Source of the DNA: Aliarcobacter sp.
GTDB lineage: Bacteria > Campylobacterota > Campylobacteria > Campylobacterales > Arcobacteraceae
Length of the DNA stretch: 16,399 nt
Direction of reading: 5' to 3'
Assembly (NCBI GenBank): GCA_017996075.1
Contig: JAGOHQ010000004.1
Location: 1 to 16,399, forward strand
The notes beneath the pieces were generated by a model. That model worked only from the letters and a program-made list of their open reading frames with translations. It was not told where the DNA came from and ran no database searches. This document shows, one piece after another, positions 6,684 through 14,007 of the stretch. The stretch's first letter is position 1, and every line of letters starts with the position of its first letter. The position numbers and the translations under genes were made by a program.

Positions 6684-7832
6684 ATGAATAAGAATTATGA
6701 AGTAGTTGATAGCTTTGATAAGCTTCCAAGTCCAGCTTATGTTTGTGAAGAGGAACTTTTAGAAAACAACTTAAAACTTTTAAAAAGAGTTCAAGATGAA
6801 ACTGGAGTTAAAATTCTTTTGGCTTTAAAAGGTTTTGCTATGCATTCAACTTTTGATCTATGTAAAAAATATCTTAAAGGTTGTTGTGCTTCTGGTCTTC
6901 ATGAAGCACTTTTAGCAAAAGAGGAGTTTGGAAAAGAGGTTCATACATATAGTCCTGCTTTCAAAGATGAAGAGATAGATGAGATTATATCTATCTCAAA
7001 TCATCTAGTTTTTAACTCATTTAATCAACTAAAAAGATACAAAGATAAAGCTTTTAAAAAAGTATCTTTGGGCGTTAGATTAAATCCTGAGTATTCAAGT
7101 GTTGAAGTAGATTTATATAATCCTTGTGCTCCAAATTCAAGACTTGGTATTACAAAAGCAAATTTTGATGAATCACAGCTACAATATTTAGAAGGCTTTC
7201 ATTTTCATGCACTTTGTGAACAAAATGTAGATGCACTTGAAGGTGCTTTGGCAAATTTTGAGAAAAACTTCTCTCTATATTTTTCTCAATTAAAATGGGT
7301 AAATTTTGGAGGAGGGCATCATATTACAAGAGCTGATTATGATGTTGAGGGATTAATTAATCTTTTAAAAGATTTTAAAGCTAGATATCCTCATCTTGAA
7401 GTTTATATGGAACCAGGTGAAGCAATTGGTTGGCAAACTGGTTACTTAGTGGCAACTGTGCTTGATATTGTTAATAATGGAATGGATTTAGCAATTCTTG
7501 ATACAAGTGCCGAAGCTCATATGCCTGATACTTTAGCTATGCCATATCGTGCAATGATTAGAAATAGTGCAGTAGCATTTGAGAAAAAATATACATATAG
7601 ATTAGGTGGAAATACTTGTTTGGCTGGAGATATTATTGGAGATTACTCTTTTGATGAACCTTTAAAAGTAGGGGATAGAATCATTTTAGAAGATATGATT
7701 CATTATACTATGGTTAAAACTACAACGTTTAACGGTATAAAGTTACCATCAATTATTATAAAAAATAAGGACAACTCTTATAAAGTTATAAAAAACTTTT
7801 GTTATAATGATTACAAATCAAGATTATCTTGA
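6684..7832 (+). CDS. nspC: Carboxynorspermidine/carboxyspermidine decarboxylase
   Basis: This 382-residue PLP enzyme of the alanine-racemase-fold decarboxylase group removes the carboxyl group of carboxy(nor)spermidine to give the final polyamine. Lys49 in LLALKGF is the expected Schiff-base lysine. Other matching blocks are GFHFHALCEQ (171-180), FGGGHHIT (208-215), the phosphate-binding EPGEAIGW (243-250), DTSAEAHMPDTL (273-284) and the active-site cysteine region TCLAGDIIGDYSF around Cys312. The length and order fit NspC. Only 2 nt separate it from the dehydrogenase stop, and no good ribosome site precedes it, so it probably relies on translational coupling. It is followed 24 nt later by the first PPK2 gene. 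Confidence 0.93.
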   Translation: MNKNYEVVDSFDKLPSPAYVCEEELLENNLKLLKRVQDETGVKILLALKGFAMHSTFDLCKKYLKGCCASGLHEALLAKEEFGKEVHTYSPAFKDEEIDEIISISNHLVFNSFNQLKRYKDKAFKKVSLGVRLNPEYSSVEVDLYNPCAPNSRLGITKANFDESQLQYLEGFHFHALCEQNVDALEGALANFEKNFSLYFSQLKWVNFGGGHHITRADYDVEGLINLLKDFKARYPHLEVYMEPGEAIGWQTGYLVATVLDIVNNGMDLAILDTSAEAHMPDTLAMPYRAMIRNSAVAFEKKYTYRLGGNTCLAGDIIGDYSFDEPLKVGDRIILEDMIHYTMVKTTTFNGIKLPSIIIKNKDNSYKVIKNFCYNDYKSRLS

Positions 7833-7856
7833 TAAAAAAATTATCTAGGAGAAAAT

Positions 7857-8795
7857 ATGGGGAGAGATAGAAGTTTAATAAGAAATGCATTTGAAGAGGG
7901 TGCAGTTATTGATACAGAAGAAGATATAGCTCATGGTTTAGATAAAACTAGACCTAGAAAAGAGTTAGAAGAAAAAGTTGAAAATGGTAAAACAAAAGTT
8001 CAAATATGGGTCAAAAAAGATACTTTAGAGTATCAAAGAAAACTTTCATTACTTCAAATTGAGCTTATAAAATTACAAAATTATGTTAAAGAAAAAGGTT
8101 TAAAAGTATTATTAATATTTGAAGGAAGAGATGCAGCTGGTAAAGGCGGAACTATAAAAAGAATAACAGAACACTTAAACCCAAGAGGAGCTAGAGTTGT
8201 AGCTTTAGTAAAACCAAGTGATGTAGAAAAAACTCAATGGTATTTTCAAAGATACATACAACATCTTCCAAGTGCTGGTGAGATAGTGCTATTTGATAGA
8301 AGTTGGTACAATAGAGCAGGAGTTGAGCCTGTAATGGGATTTTGTACAAAAGAAGAGTATAAACAATTTTTAACAGATGTTCCTGATTTTGAAAAAATGC
8401 TTGTTGAATCAGGAATTGTAGTACTTAAATATTATTTTTCTGTATCTAAAAAAGAGCAAGAAAAAAGATTTAAAAAAAGAAAAATAGACCCTTTAAAAGA
8501 GTATAAATTATCACCAATAGATGAAGAAGCTCAAAAATTGTGGGATAAATATACAGATGCAAAATATAAAATGTTAATGTCAACACACACACCAATTTCA
8601 CCTTGGACTGTTATAAAAAGTGATAATAAAAAAAGTGCTAGATTAAATTGTATTAGACATATATTAAGCACAATTGATTATAGTAAAAAAACAAAAGATG
8701 AACAAATAACAAAAATCGACAGAGAGATAGTAATTAACGGTGCTGTTGAAATAGAAAAGATGAAAGAAAAAAGAGAAAACGGGAGAGATAAATGA
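7857..8795 (+). CDS. ppk2: Polyphosphate kinase 2 family protein, first of a tandem pair
   Basis: This 312-residue single-domain PPK2 moves phosphate between polyphosphate and nucleotides; class I members mainly use polyphosphate to make NTPs from NDPs. It has a Walker A loop GRDAAGKGG (90-98) in the typical FEGRDAAGKGGTIKRI context. The Walker B region is IVLFDRSWYNRAGVEPVMGF (143-162), and the arginine-rich lid is RFKKRKIDPLKEYKLS (about 204-219). A family-typical N-terminal segment of about 85 residues precedes the P-loop core. The start is set by AGGAG 6-7 nt upstream. The stop TGA overlaps the ATG of the next gene, itself another PPK2, so the two are made together and could act as a mixed oligomer (inference). 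The nucleotide preference is not readable with confidence. Confidence 0.92.
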   Translation: MGRDRSLIRNAFEEGAVIDTEEDIAHGLDKTRPRKELEEKVENGKTKVQIWVKKDTLEYQRKLSLLQIELIKLQNYVKEKGLKVLLIFEGRDAAGKGGTIKRITEHLNPRGARVVALVKPSDVEKTQWYFQRYIQHLPSAGEIVLFDRSWYNRAGVEPVMGFCTKEEYKQFLTDVPDFEKMLVESGIVVLKYYFSVSKKEQEKRFKKRKIDPLKEYKLSPIDEEAQKLWDKYTDAKYKMLMSTHTPISPWTVIKSDNKKSARLNCIRHILSTIDYSKKTKDEQITKIDREIVINGAVEIEKMKEKRENGRDK

Positions 8796-9934
8796 ATTTA
8801 AATGACTTTGACATAACAACTCATAGTGGTCTTTATATTTCAAAAGATGAACACCCAATTTTTGGTAAAAAATATATTGCAAGATTTCAATATGACAAAA
8901 AAAGATATGTTAAAGTTTTGGGTTATGAAAAGAGAGATAAAATAACATTAGCAACAGCGATTAATTTAATTGAAAAATTTAAAGCTTCTATCTTTAAAAA
9001 CTCAGAAGAAGTTGAAATTAAGGATAATAAAAAATCAGTTGCAAAATCAGTATCAAAAAGTAACAACACAAATAATGATGAGCTAAAAAAATTAAAAGAA
9101 GAAAATAGTTATCTAAAATCTATTTTAGGTGATTATAAAAAACTCAAAAATGAAGATTTAATCGAAGGTATTCAAAAGATATATGATTTGCAATCTTTAA
9201 AACCATATCAGATTGAACTAATAAAACTTCAAGATTGGTTAGAAAAAGAGAATAAAAGAATGATTATTATCTTTGAAGGAAGAGATGCTTCTGGAAAAGG
9301 TGGAGCTATTAGAAGAATTACAAGATATATGAATAACAAACATTATAGAGTTGTAGCTCTTGGTAAACCTACTGAAACACAAAGAAATCAGTGGTTTTTA
9401 CAAAGATATATTGAACATTTTCCAACAGGTGGAGAGGTGGTTTTATTTGATAGATCTTGGTACAACCGTGCTATGGTTGAGCCAATTTTTGGATTTTGTA
9501 CACCTGAAGAGCATGAAATTTTTATGGAAGATATTGTAAATTTTGAGCAGGACTTAGTACGACAAGGTATGATTTTAATTAAATTATATTTTTCTGTTTC
9601 AAAAGAGGAGCAAAAAAGAAGATTTGATAGAAGAATACAAGATCCGCTTAGACAGTGGAAGTTTTCTGAAGTTGATATGCAAGCTCAAGATTTGTGGGAT
9701 GAGTTTAGTGAGAAAAAATATGAGATGCTTAGACGTACAACTTCTAGAAGTGCACCTTGGCATATAATAAGAAGCGATGATAAACAGCTTGCTCGTTTTG
9801 AAGCTTTGAAAATAATTTTAAATTCTGTTGATTATGATGGTAGAAACTACTCATTAAATTTTGATGCAAATGAAGATATAAATATCTCTGTTCAAAGAGA
9901 GTTACTTCAAATGAGAAAAACAAAAGATTATTAA
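8792..9934 (+). CDS. ppk2: Polyphosphate kinase 2 with extra N-terminal arm-like domain
   Basis: Residues 135-380 are a complete PPK2 core. It has Walker A GRDASGKGG (163-171), Walker B EVVLFDRSWYNRAMVEPIFG (215-234), lid RRFDRRIQDPLRQWKFS (about 276-292) and the C-terminal SAPWHIIRSDDK block. It is clearly paralogous to the gene before it. Unlike that gene it begins with about 130 additional residues. Residues 12-70 (GLYISK, then KYIARFQYDKKRY, VLGYE, and ITLATAINLIEKF) resemble the arm-type DNA-binding domain at the N-terminus of tyrosine recombinases. A charged Ser/Lys/Asn-rich linker and a short coiled coil (about 94-120) follow. The domain assignment is by pattern only. GGAG (8782-8785) lies 6 nt before the ATG, inside the end of the upstream gene, and the 4-nt overlap implies coupling. 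The stop codon lies in a terminator hairpin. Confidence 0.9.
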   Translation: MNLNDFDITTHSGLYISKDEHPIFGKKYIARFQYDKKRYVKVLGYEKRDKITLATAINLIEKFKASIFKNSEEVEIKDNKKSVAKSVSKSNNTNNDELKKLKEENSYLKSILGDYKKLKNEDLIEGIQKIYDLQSLKPYQIELIKLQDWLEKENKRMIIIFEGRDASGKGGAIRRITRYMNNKHYRVVALGKPTETQRNQWFLQRYIEHFPTGGEVVLFDRSWYNRAMVEPIFGFCTPEEHEIFMEDIVNFEQDLVRQGMILIKLYFSVSKEEQKRRFDRRIQDPLRQWKFSEVDMQAQDLWDEFSEKKYEMLRRTTSRSAPWHIIRSDDKQLARFEALKIILNSVDYDGRNYSLNFDANEDINISVQRELLQMRKTKDY

Positions 9935-9945
9935 TCTTTTGTTTT
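9917..9945 (+). terminator. Terminator hairpin at the end of the polyamine/PPK2 operon
   Basis: AAAACAAAAGAT (9917-9928) pairs perfectly with ATCTTTTGTTTT (9934-9945) around a 5-nt loop. The right arm supplies the T-rich tail. The PPK2 stop codon TAA (9932-9934) sits in the loop and the base of the stem. The arm symmetry means it could also stop minus-strand transcription. Confidence 0.6.
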
Positions 9946-10001
9946 AAAACAAAATACTTACTTAAAGAAAATCCTTATTAAAAATTAGATAAAATATTTG
10001 C

Positions 10002-10007
10002 TAAAAT
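10002..10007 (+). promoter_or_regulatory. Candidate -10 box of the tig-clpP-def operon
   Basis: GCTAAAAT (10000-10007) fits the gnTAnaAT form of Campylobacterota -10 boxes and lies 20 nt before the tig ATG, allowing a very short leader that still includes GGAG (10016-10019). A second TAAAAT at 9990-9995 is an equal alternative, with a start about 12 nt earlier. Confidence 0.35.
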
Positions 10008-10027
10008 TAAAATTCGGAGTAAATTTG

Positions 10028-11329
10028 ATGGAATTTAAAGCAAATAGAGTTGATGAAGCAAATGTTGAGATTAAAGCAACAATTTCAAAAGAGTTAATAG
10101 AAAAAAACTTAGATAAAGTAGCTGCTCAAGCTGCAAAAACTATGAATGTTCAAGGATTTAGAAAAGGAAAAGTTCCTGTTGCGGTTGTAAAACAAAGATA
10201 TGCAGATAAATTAATTGAAGATGCACAAGGTGAGGCTATTAGAAAAGTTTTAGATGAAGGTTTAAAACAACTTGATGTTAAAAATGAAGATTTAATAGGA
10301 GAGCCTAGTATCTCTAAATTTGAAAAAAAAGATAATGGAAGTGTTGAGTTAGAAATTTCAGTAGCTTGTAAACCACAAATTAATCTAGGTGATTATAAAT
10401 CTTTAGTTCCAAAAGTAAAAGCTATTGATGTTGGAATTGAAAAAATTGATGCTAGACTTACTGAGATTGCAAGTCAATCAGCACCATTAGAAAAAATTAC
10501 TAGAAAAAGAGCTGCAAAAGAGGGTGATTTTGCTGTGATCGATTTTGAAGGTTTTGTTGATGGTGTAGCATTTGAAGGTGGAAAAGCTGAAAAATACCCA
10601 CTTCAAATAGGTTCAGGTTCATTTATTCCAGGATTTGAAGAGCAAGTTATTGGTATGAAATATGAAGAGCAAAAAGATATTACTGTTCAATTCCCAAAAG
10701 ATTATCAAGCAAAAGATTTAGCTGGAAAAGATGCTGTATTTAAAGTAACTTTACATGAAATTCAAGAGAGAAAAGCTGGTGAATTAGATGATGAATTTGC
10801 AAAACAAATGCTTCCAAATGAAAAAGATGTAACTATTGATACTTTAAGAGAAAAAATAAAAGAGCAAATGGTAGCAGCTGAAAAAGCAACTTATTATAGA
10901 GAAGAATTAAAACCAGCATTTTTGGATACTTTAGTTGAAAAAATTAATTTTGCTTTACCAAAAACTGTAGTTGAGCAAGAGATTAATTTTGCATTAAATG
11001 GTAAAATAAGATCTATGAGCGAAGCTGAGATAAATGAGCTAAAAGAGAATCCTTCTAAAATAGAAGAGATTAAAGAAGAGTTAAAAGCAGATGCTACAAA
11101 CTCTGTAAAAGCTACATTTATTATTGATGCTTTAGCAAAAGCTGAGAGTATTGAAGTTAATGATCAAGAAGTTACTCAACTTTTATATTTTGAAGCACTT
11201 CAAATGGGTCAAAATCCGCAAAATGTTATTAAGCAATACCAAGAAGCTGGATATTTACCTGCAATTAAAATGTCAATTATTGAAGAGAAAGTTATCTCTA
11301 AACTTTTTGATGAGAAATTAGAAAAATAA
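10028..11329 (+). CDS. tig: Trigger factor, ribosome-bound chaperone and prolyl isomerase
   Basis: This 433-residue trigger factor binds at the ribosome exit tunnel and shields new chains. The N-terminal domain carries the ribosome-docking signature GFRKGKVP (43-50). A FKBP-type isomerase domain follows at about 150-245 (GDFAVIDFEGFVDG, then the QIGSGSFIPGFEEQVIGM block), and then the helical chaperone arms to the C-terminus. I chose ATG at 10028, giving MEFKANRVDE, because GGAG lies 8 nt before it and the family normally begins this way. The in-frame TTG at 9998 would overlap the promoter region and has no ribosome site. It is the first gene of a tig-clpP-def cluster whose products act on nascent or damaged proteins. 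Confidence 0.96.
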   Translation: MEFKANRVDEANVEIKATISKELIEKNLDKVAAQAAKTMNVQGFRKGKVPVAVVKQRYADKLIEDAQGEAIRKVLDEGLKQLDVKNEDLIGEPSISKFEKKDNGSVELEISVACKPQINLGDYKSLVPKVKAIDVGIEKIDARLTEIASQSAPLEKITRKRAAKEGDFAVIDFEGFVDGVAFEGGKAEKYPLQIGSGSFIPGFEEQVIGMKYEEQKDITVQFPKDYQAKDLAGKDAVFKVTLHEIQERKAGELDDEFAKQMLPNEKDVTIDTLREKIKEQMVAAEKATYYREELKPAFLDTLVEKINFALPKTVVEQEINFALNGKIRSMSEAEINELKENPSKIEEIKEELKADATNSVKATFIIDALAKAESIEVNDQEVTQLLYFEALQMGQNPQNVIKQYQEAGYLPAIKMSIIEEKVISKLFDEKLEK

Positions 11330-11343
11330 TTTTAGGATAGAAA

Positions 11344-11928
11344 ATGAGTTATATACCATATGTAGTTGAAAAAACAGGTCGAGGAGAGAGAAGTTACGAT
11401 ATTTATTCAAGACTTTTAAAAGATAGAATTATCATGTTAAGTGGTGAAATCAACGATGCAGTTGCTTCAACTGTGGTGGCTCAACTTCTATTTTTAGAAG
11501 CTGAAGATCCTGAAAAAGATATCTATTTATATATAAACTCTCCAGGTGGAGTTGTAACTTCAGGGATGTCAATTTTTGATACTATGAACTATATAAAACC
11601 AGATGTTTGTACTATCTGTATTGGTCAAGCTGCTTCTATGGGTGCTTTTTTACTTAGTTCAGGTACAAAAGGAAAGAGATACTCTCTTCCAAACTCTAGA
11701 ATTATGATTCATCAACCTTTAGGAGGTGCTAGAGGTCAAGCAACAGATATTCAAATTCAGGCAAAAGAGATTCAAAGACTAAAAGATACTTTAAATAGTA
11801 TTTTGGCATCTCAAACTGGACAAGATGTAAAAACTATTGAAAAAGATACTGATAGAGATAACTTTATGAGTGCAGCTGAAGCTTGTAAATATGGTCTTAT
11901 AGACGAAGTTATTGAAAAACATAAATAA
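11344..11928 (+). CDS. clpP: ATP-dependent Clp protease proteolytic subunit
   Basis: This 194-residue serine peptidase forms the double-heptamer barrel that degrades proteins fed by ClpX or ClpA, including tmRNA-tagged ones. The full catalytic triad is visible: Ser98 in GQAASMGAF, His123 in MIHQPLGG and Asp172 in DRDNF. The SPGG loop (66-69) and the N-terminal [20 protein letters not shown] segment, including the usual processing region, are also present. The length is the usual one. The AGGA site at 11334-11337 is 6 nt from the ATG, and the gap to tig is 14 nt, so it is co-transcribed with tig and def. No ClpX or ClpA gene is in the window. Confidence 0.98.
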   Translation: MSYIPYVVEKTGRGERSYDIYSRLLKDRIIMLSGEINDAVASTVVAQLLFLEAEDPEKDIYLYINSPGGVVTSGMSIFDTMNYIKPDVCTICIGQAASMGAFLLSSGTKGKRYSLPNSRIMIHQPLGGARGQATDIQIQAKEIQRLKDTLNSILASQTGQDVKTIEKDTDRDNFMSAAEACKYGLIDEVIEKHK

Positions 11929-11936
11929 GAAGAACT

Positions 11937-12452
11937 ATGATTAGAGAGATTATTACATATCCAAATAAATTACTTCGAACAAAATCAAAAGATGTTGAGG
12001 AGTTTAATAGTGAACTTCACACTCTTTTGGATGATATGTATGAAACTATGATAGCGGCTTCTGGTGTAGGACTAGCAGCTATTCAAATAGCAGTTCCATT
12101 AAATGTTTTAATTATAAATCCTATAAATGAAGAAGATATTCAAGATAAAAATGATTTGATTGAAGCAATAAATCCAAAAATTACTCATAAAGATGGAGAA
12201 TTAGTATATCAAGAAGGTTGTCTTAGTGTCCCAGGTTTTTATGAAGATATTACAAGAGCAAAGCATATTGTTGTAGAGTATTTTGATAGATTTGGAGAAA
12301 AACAGACTATGGAGTGTGAAGATTTCTTGGCTGTTGCTTGGCAACATGAAATGGAACATTTAGATGGGCATGTTTTTATAGAAAATCTATCTTTTACAAA
12401 ACGACAAAAGTTTGAAAAAGAGTGGAAAAATAAGAAAAAATCTAAAAAATAG
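11937..12452 (+). CDS. def: Peptide deformylase
   Basis: This 171-residue metalloenzyme removes the formyl group from the initiator Met of new proteins. All three family motifs are present: GVGLAAIQ (43-50, with Ile where many bacteria have Pro), EGCLS (93-97, metal ligand Cys95) and QHEMEH (136-141, metal ligands His137 and His141, catalytic Glu138). A lysine-rich tail ends the protein. It starts 8 nt after clpP, in the tig-clpP-def order shared by Campylobacterota, placing deformylation with nascent-chain folding. Its TAG stop and last codons lie in the left arm and loop of a long hairpin shared with the convergent gene. Confidence 0.97.
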   Translation: MIREIITYPNKLLRTKSKDVEEFNSELHTLLDDMYETMIAASGVGLAAIQIAVPLNVLIINPINEEDIQDKNDLIEAINPKITHKDGELVYQEGCLSVPGFYEDITRAKHIVVEYFDRFGEKQTMECEDFLAVAWQHEMEHLDGHVFIENLSFTKRQKFEKEWKNKKKSKK

Positions 12453-12464
12453 ATTTTTTCTTAT
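12430..12464. terminator. Bidirectional terminator between def and the convergent zinc-ribbon gene
   Basis: ATAAGAAAAAATCTA (12430-12444) is a perfect 15-bp inverted match to TAGATTTTTTCTTAT (12450-12464) around the loop AAAAA. Each arm gives a T-run on the exiting RNA for one direction. It covers the stop of def (12450-12452) and the stop of the minus-strand gene (12461-12463). Confidence 0.7.
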
Positions 12465-12835
12465 ATGCTTTTTGAAATAATATTAAAAATAATAACACTT
12501 AAAAAAATATTTGATAAAATCCAAATATTCCAAAAAAATAACTTTTCAAAATTTGTAGCAAAAACAGTCTTAAAATTTATAGGACAAGATTTAATTGCTA
12601 AAAAAATTGCCAAAATAACGGCTAAAATAAAACTATAAAAATTAATTTGAGCAAAAACTAGTGTAAAAAATGAGAAAAATGGTGCAAATATTGTAAGTGC
12701 AAAAAGTTTTCCATATCCTTTTCTTCTTTTCTCTCCATTAAAATAACCAACTGTATAACTACAATTTGGGCAAATTGTACCCATTCTTGATAAAATTTTA
12801 TTATTGCAGCTTGGACAATCAATAAGTTCAGACAT
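12461..12835 (-). CDS. Small zinc-ribbon membrane protein of unknown function
   Basis: I do not recognise a named family for this 124-residue protein. The N-terminus has two CxxC pairs, CPSC (7-10) and CPNC (22-25), spaced as in a rubredoxin-type zinc ribbon, followed by a basic stretch (GEKRRKGYGK, 34-43). Three hydrophobic segments at about 44-62, 66-82 and 100-120 should lie in the inner membrane, with the ribbon in the cytoplasm by the positive-inside rule. The start is supported by AGGA about 7 nt upstream and by a good -10 box. It is read towards def and shares a terminator with it. A transporter or enzyme role cannot be claimed. Confidence 0.75.
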   Translation of the reverse strand: MSELIDCPSCNNKILSRMGTICPNCSYTVGYFNGEKRRKGYGKLFALTIFAPFFSFFTLVFAQINFYSFILAVILAIFLAIKSCPINFKTVFATNFEKLFFWNIWILSNIFLSVIIFNIISKSI

Positions 12836-12858
12836 ATATATTCCTAAATTTTTGTTGC

Positions 12859-12864
12859 ATTATA
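12859..12864 (-). promoter_or_regulatory. Probable -10 box of the zinc-ribbon gene
   Basis: On the minus strand GCTATAAT matches the preferred gnTAnaAT form exactly. It lies 23 nt before the ATG, preceded by an A/T-rich stretch, and predicts a leader of about 16 nt that carries the AGGA ribosome site. Confidence 0.55.
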
Positions 12865-12907
12865 GCGATAATTTTTTTAATGAATAGAAGTTTAAAAAAA
12901 TAAACTC

Positions 12908-13657
12908 CTAAATTACCTTTATTATAATATCTACAATAAGTTTTATAGCTAAAATTGTAAGTAGTGTTTTTAGAATAATTGTAAATTTTTTACCATCTAT
13001 TAGATTTCTTGCTTTTGTTCCAACAAAACTTCCAAAAACAGCTCCAAAAATCATAGCAACAATAATCCAAATAAAGTCAAAAAATACAAAACCAAAATAG
13101 ATAAAAACAACAACTTTTAGTAAATGAGTTATACTCATCAAAGCAGCTCCAGTTGCTACAACTTTATCTTTATCTTCATAATCTTTAAACAAAAGAGTCA
13201 TAGTAAGTGGTCCAGTTGCTCCAACAACCATAGAAAGTCCTGTTTGAAAAAAACCTGCTAAATAGTAATTTTCATATCTTTTAATCTTTTCATTAAATTT
13301 TTCACTCCAAAGTGAAAGCAAAATATAAACTCCAATAAAAAGTGGAACATATTCCAAAGAAATAAAACTCAAAACTCCTGCAAATAAACCTATTCCTAAA
13401 ACTGAACCTATTAAAAACTTTGGTATTACTTCATATTGAATATCTTTGTAACCAAAAAAAGCACGGCTTATATTGCTACTTACTTGAGTAAGTCCATGAA
13501 CTGGAATAAGGGCATTTAAAGGTAAGAATGATGGTAAAATCGCTATTAGCATCATTCCTCCACCAATTCCTACAACAGCTGCAATAACTGAAGTTAAAAA
13601 AGTAATAACTCCTAAAATAATCTCTGTTGAAGTTAAAATAGCAATAAATTCTGACAT
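12908..13657 (-). CDS. TauE/SafE (TSUP) family membrane transporter
   Basis: This 249-residue protein has seven to eight hydrophobic segments and little hydrophilic sequence. The family-typical first-half motif VVGIGGGMMLI (28-38) and its second-half counterpart VVGATGPLTMTLLF (144-157) mark the internal repeat of TSUP proteins, which move sulfite, sulfoacetate and related organic or sulfur anions across the inner membrane. The particular substrate cannot be read from sequence, and no sulfur-metabolism gene is adjacent. It is divergent from the small exported-protein gene at 13753, with 95 bp between starts, and 72 bp separate it from the next minus-strand gene, which has its own promoter. 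The ribosome site is a weak TGGA about 9 nt before the start. Confidence 0.88.
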   Translation of the reverse strand: MSEFIAILTSTEIILGVITFLTSVIAAVVGIGGGMMLIAILPSFLPLNALIPVHGLTQVSSNISRAFFGYKDIQYEVIPKFLIGSVLGIGLFAGVLSFISLEYVPLFIGVYILLSLWSEKFNEKIKRYENYYLAGFFQTGLSMVVGATGPLTMTLLFKDYEDKDKVVATGAALMSITHLLKVVVFIYFGFVFFDFIWIIVAMIFGAVFGSFVGTKARNLIDGKKFTIILKTLLTILAIKLIVDIIIKVI

Positions 13658-13722
13658 ATATATTTTTCCAATAAAAAGATTTTGTAAAATACCAAATAAA
13701 CCCTTTATTATTGAAATATAGT

Positions 13723-13728
13723 TATACT
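13723..13728 (+). promoter_or_regulatory. Possible -10 box for the small exported protein and xth
   Basis: TATACT follows AGT (13720-13722) and lies 24 nt before the ATG at 13753. The ribosome site AAAGGAAAA lies just before that start. This would drive both the small gene and xth. Confidence 0.4.
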
Positions 13729-13752
13729 TTGAATTAAAAAAAAGGAAAAAAT

Positions 13753-14007
13753 ATGAAATTATTGCTTATTATTACTATATTTTTATCAAATTTATTATTT
13801 GCAGATTCAAACTATAATAAAAATTATAGTGGAAAAATAGATATGCACGGTGGAAAAAGTGAAAATCTTTTAAATGATAAAAACAGTTTATCAAATAAAG
13901 ATTTTAAAAATATTGGTATCAATAAACCAACAGCACCAATTCAACCAAAAGAGCCATCAAACTTAATAAAAGATGAAAAAAAAGATATAAAGGAAATTAG
14001 AAAATAA
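13753..14007 (+). CDS. Small predicted exported protein of unknown function
   Basis: The 84-residue product has a short, clear Sec signal peptide: MKLLLIITIFLSNLLFA, with probable cleavage after Ala17, where the mature part would begin DSNYN. There is no Cys at the cleavage site, so it is not a lipoprotein. The mature part of about 67 residues is Asn/Lys/Ser/Asp-rich, with a proline-rich section (NKPTAPIQPKEPSN, about 57-70) and a charged end. It looks unstructured and I recognise no family. AAAGGAAAA precedes the ATG. Its stop overlaps the xth start as TAATG, so it probably shares a transcript with a DNA-repair enzyme although the two act in different compartments. Confidence 0.7.
   Translation: MKLLLIITIFLSNLLFADSNYNKNYSGKIDMHGGKSENLLNDKNSLSNKDFKNIGINKPTAPIQPKEPSNLIKDEKKDIKEIRK

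Noticed and set aside
8664..8882. Open minus-strand frame across the junction of the two PPK2 genes
   Set aside because: It is antisense to both PPK2 genes, and its Phe/Tyr/Cys-rich sequence is the mirror of Lys- and Glu-rich coding sequence.
9998..10027. TTG-initiated extension of trigger factor
   Set aside because: The extra ten codons have no ribosome site and overlap the likely promoter; GGAG is placed correctly for the ATG at 10028, which gives the usual MEFKAN start.
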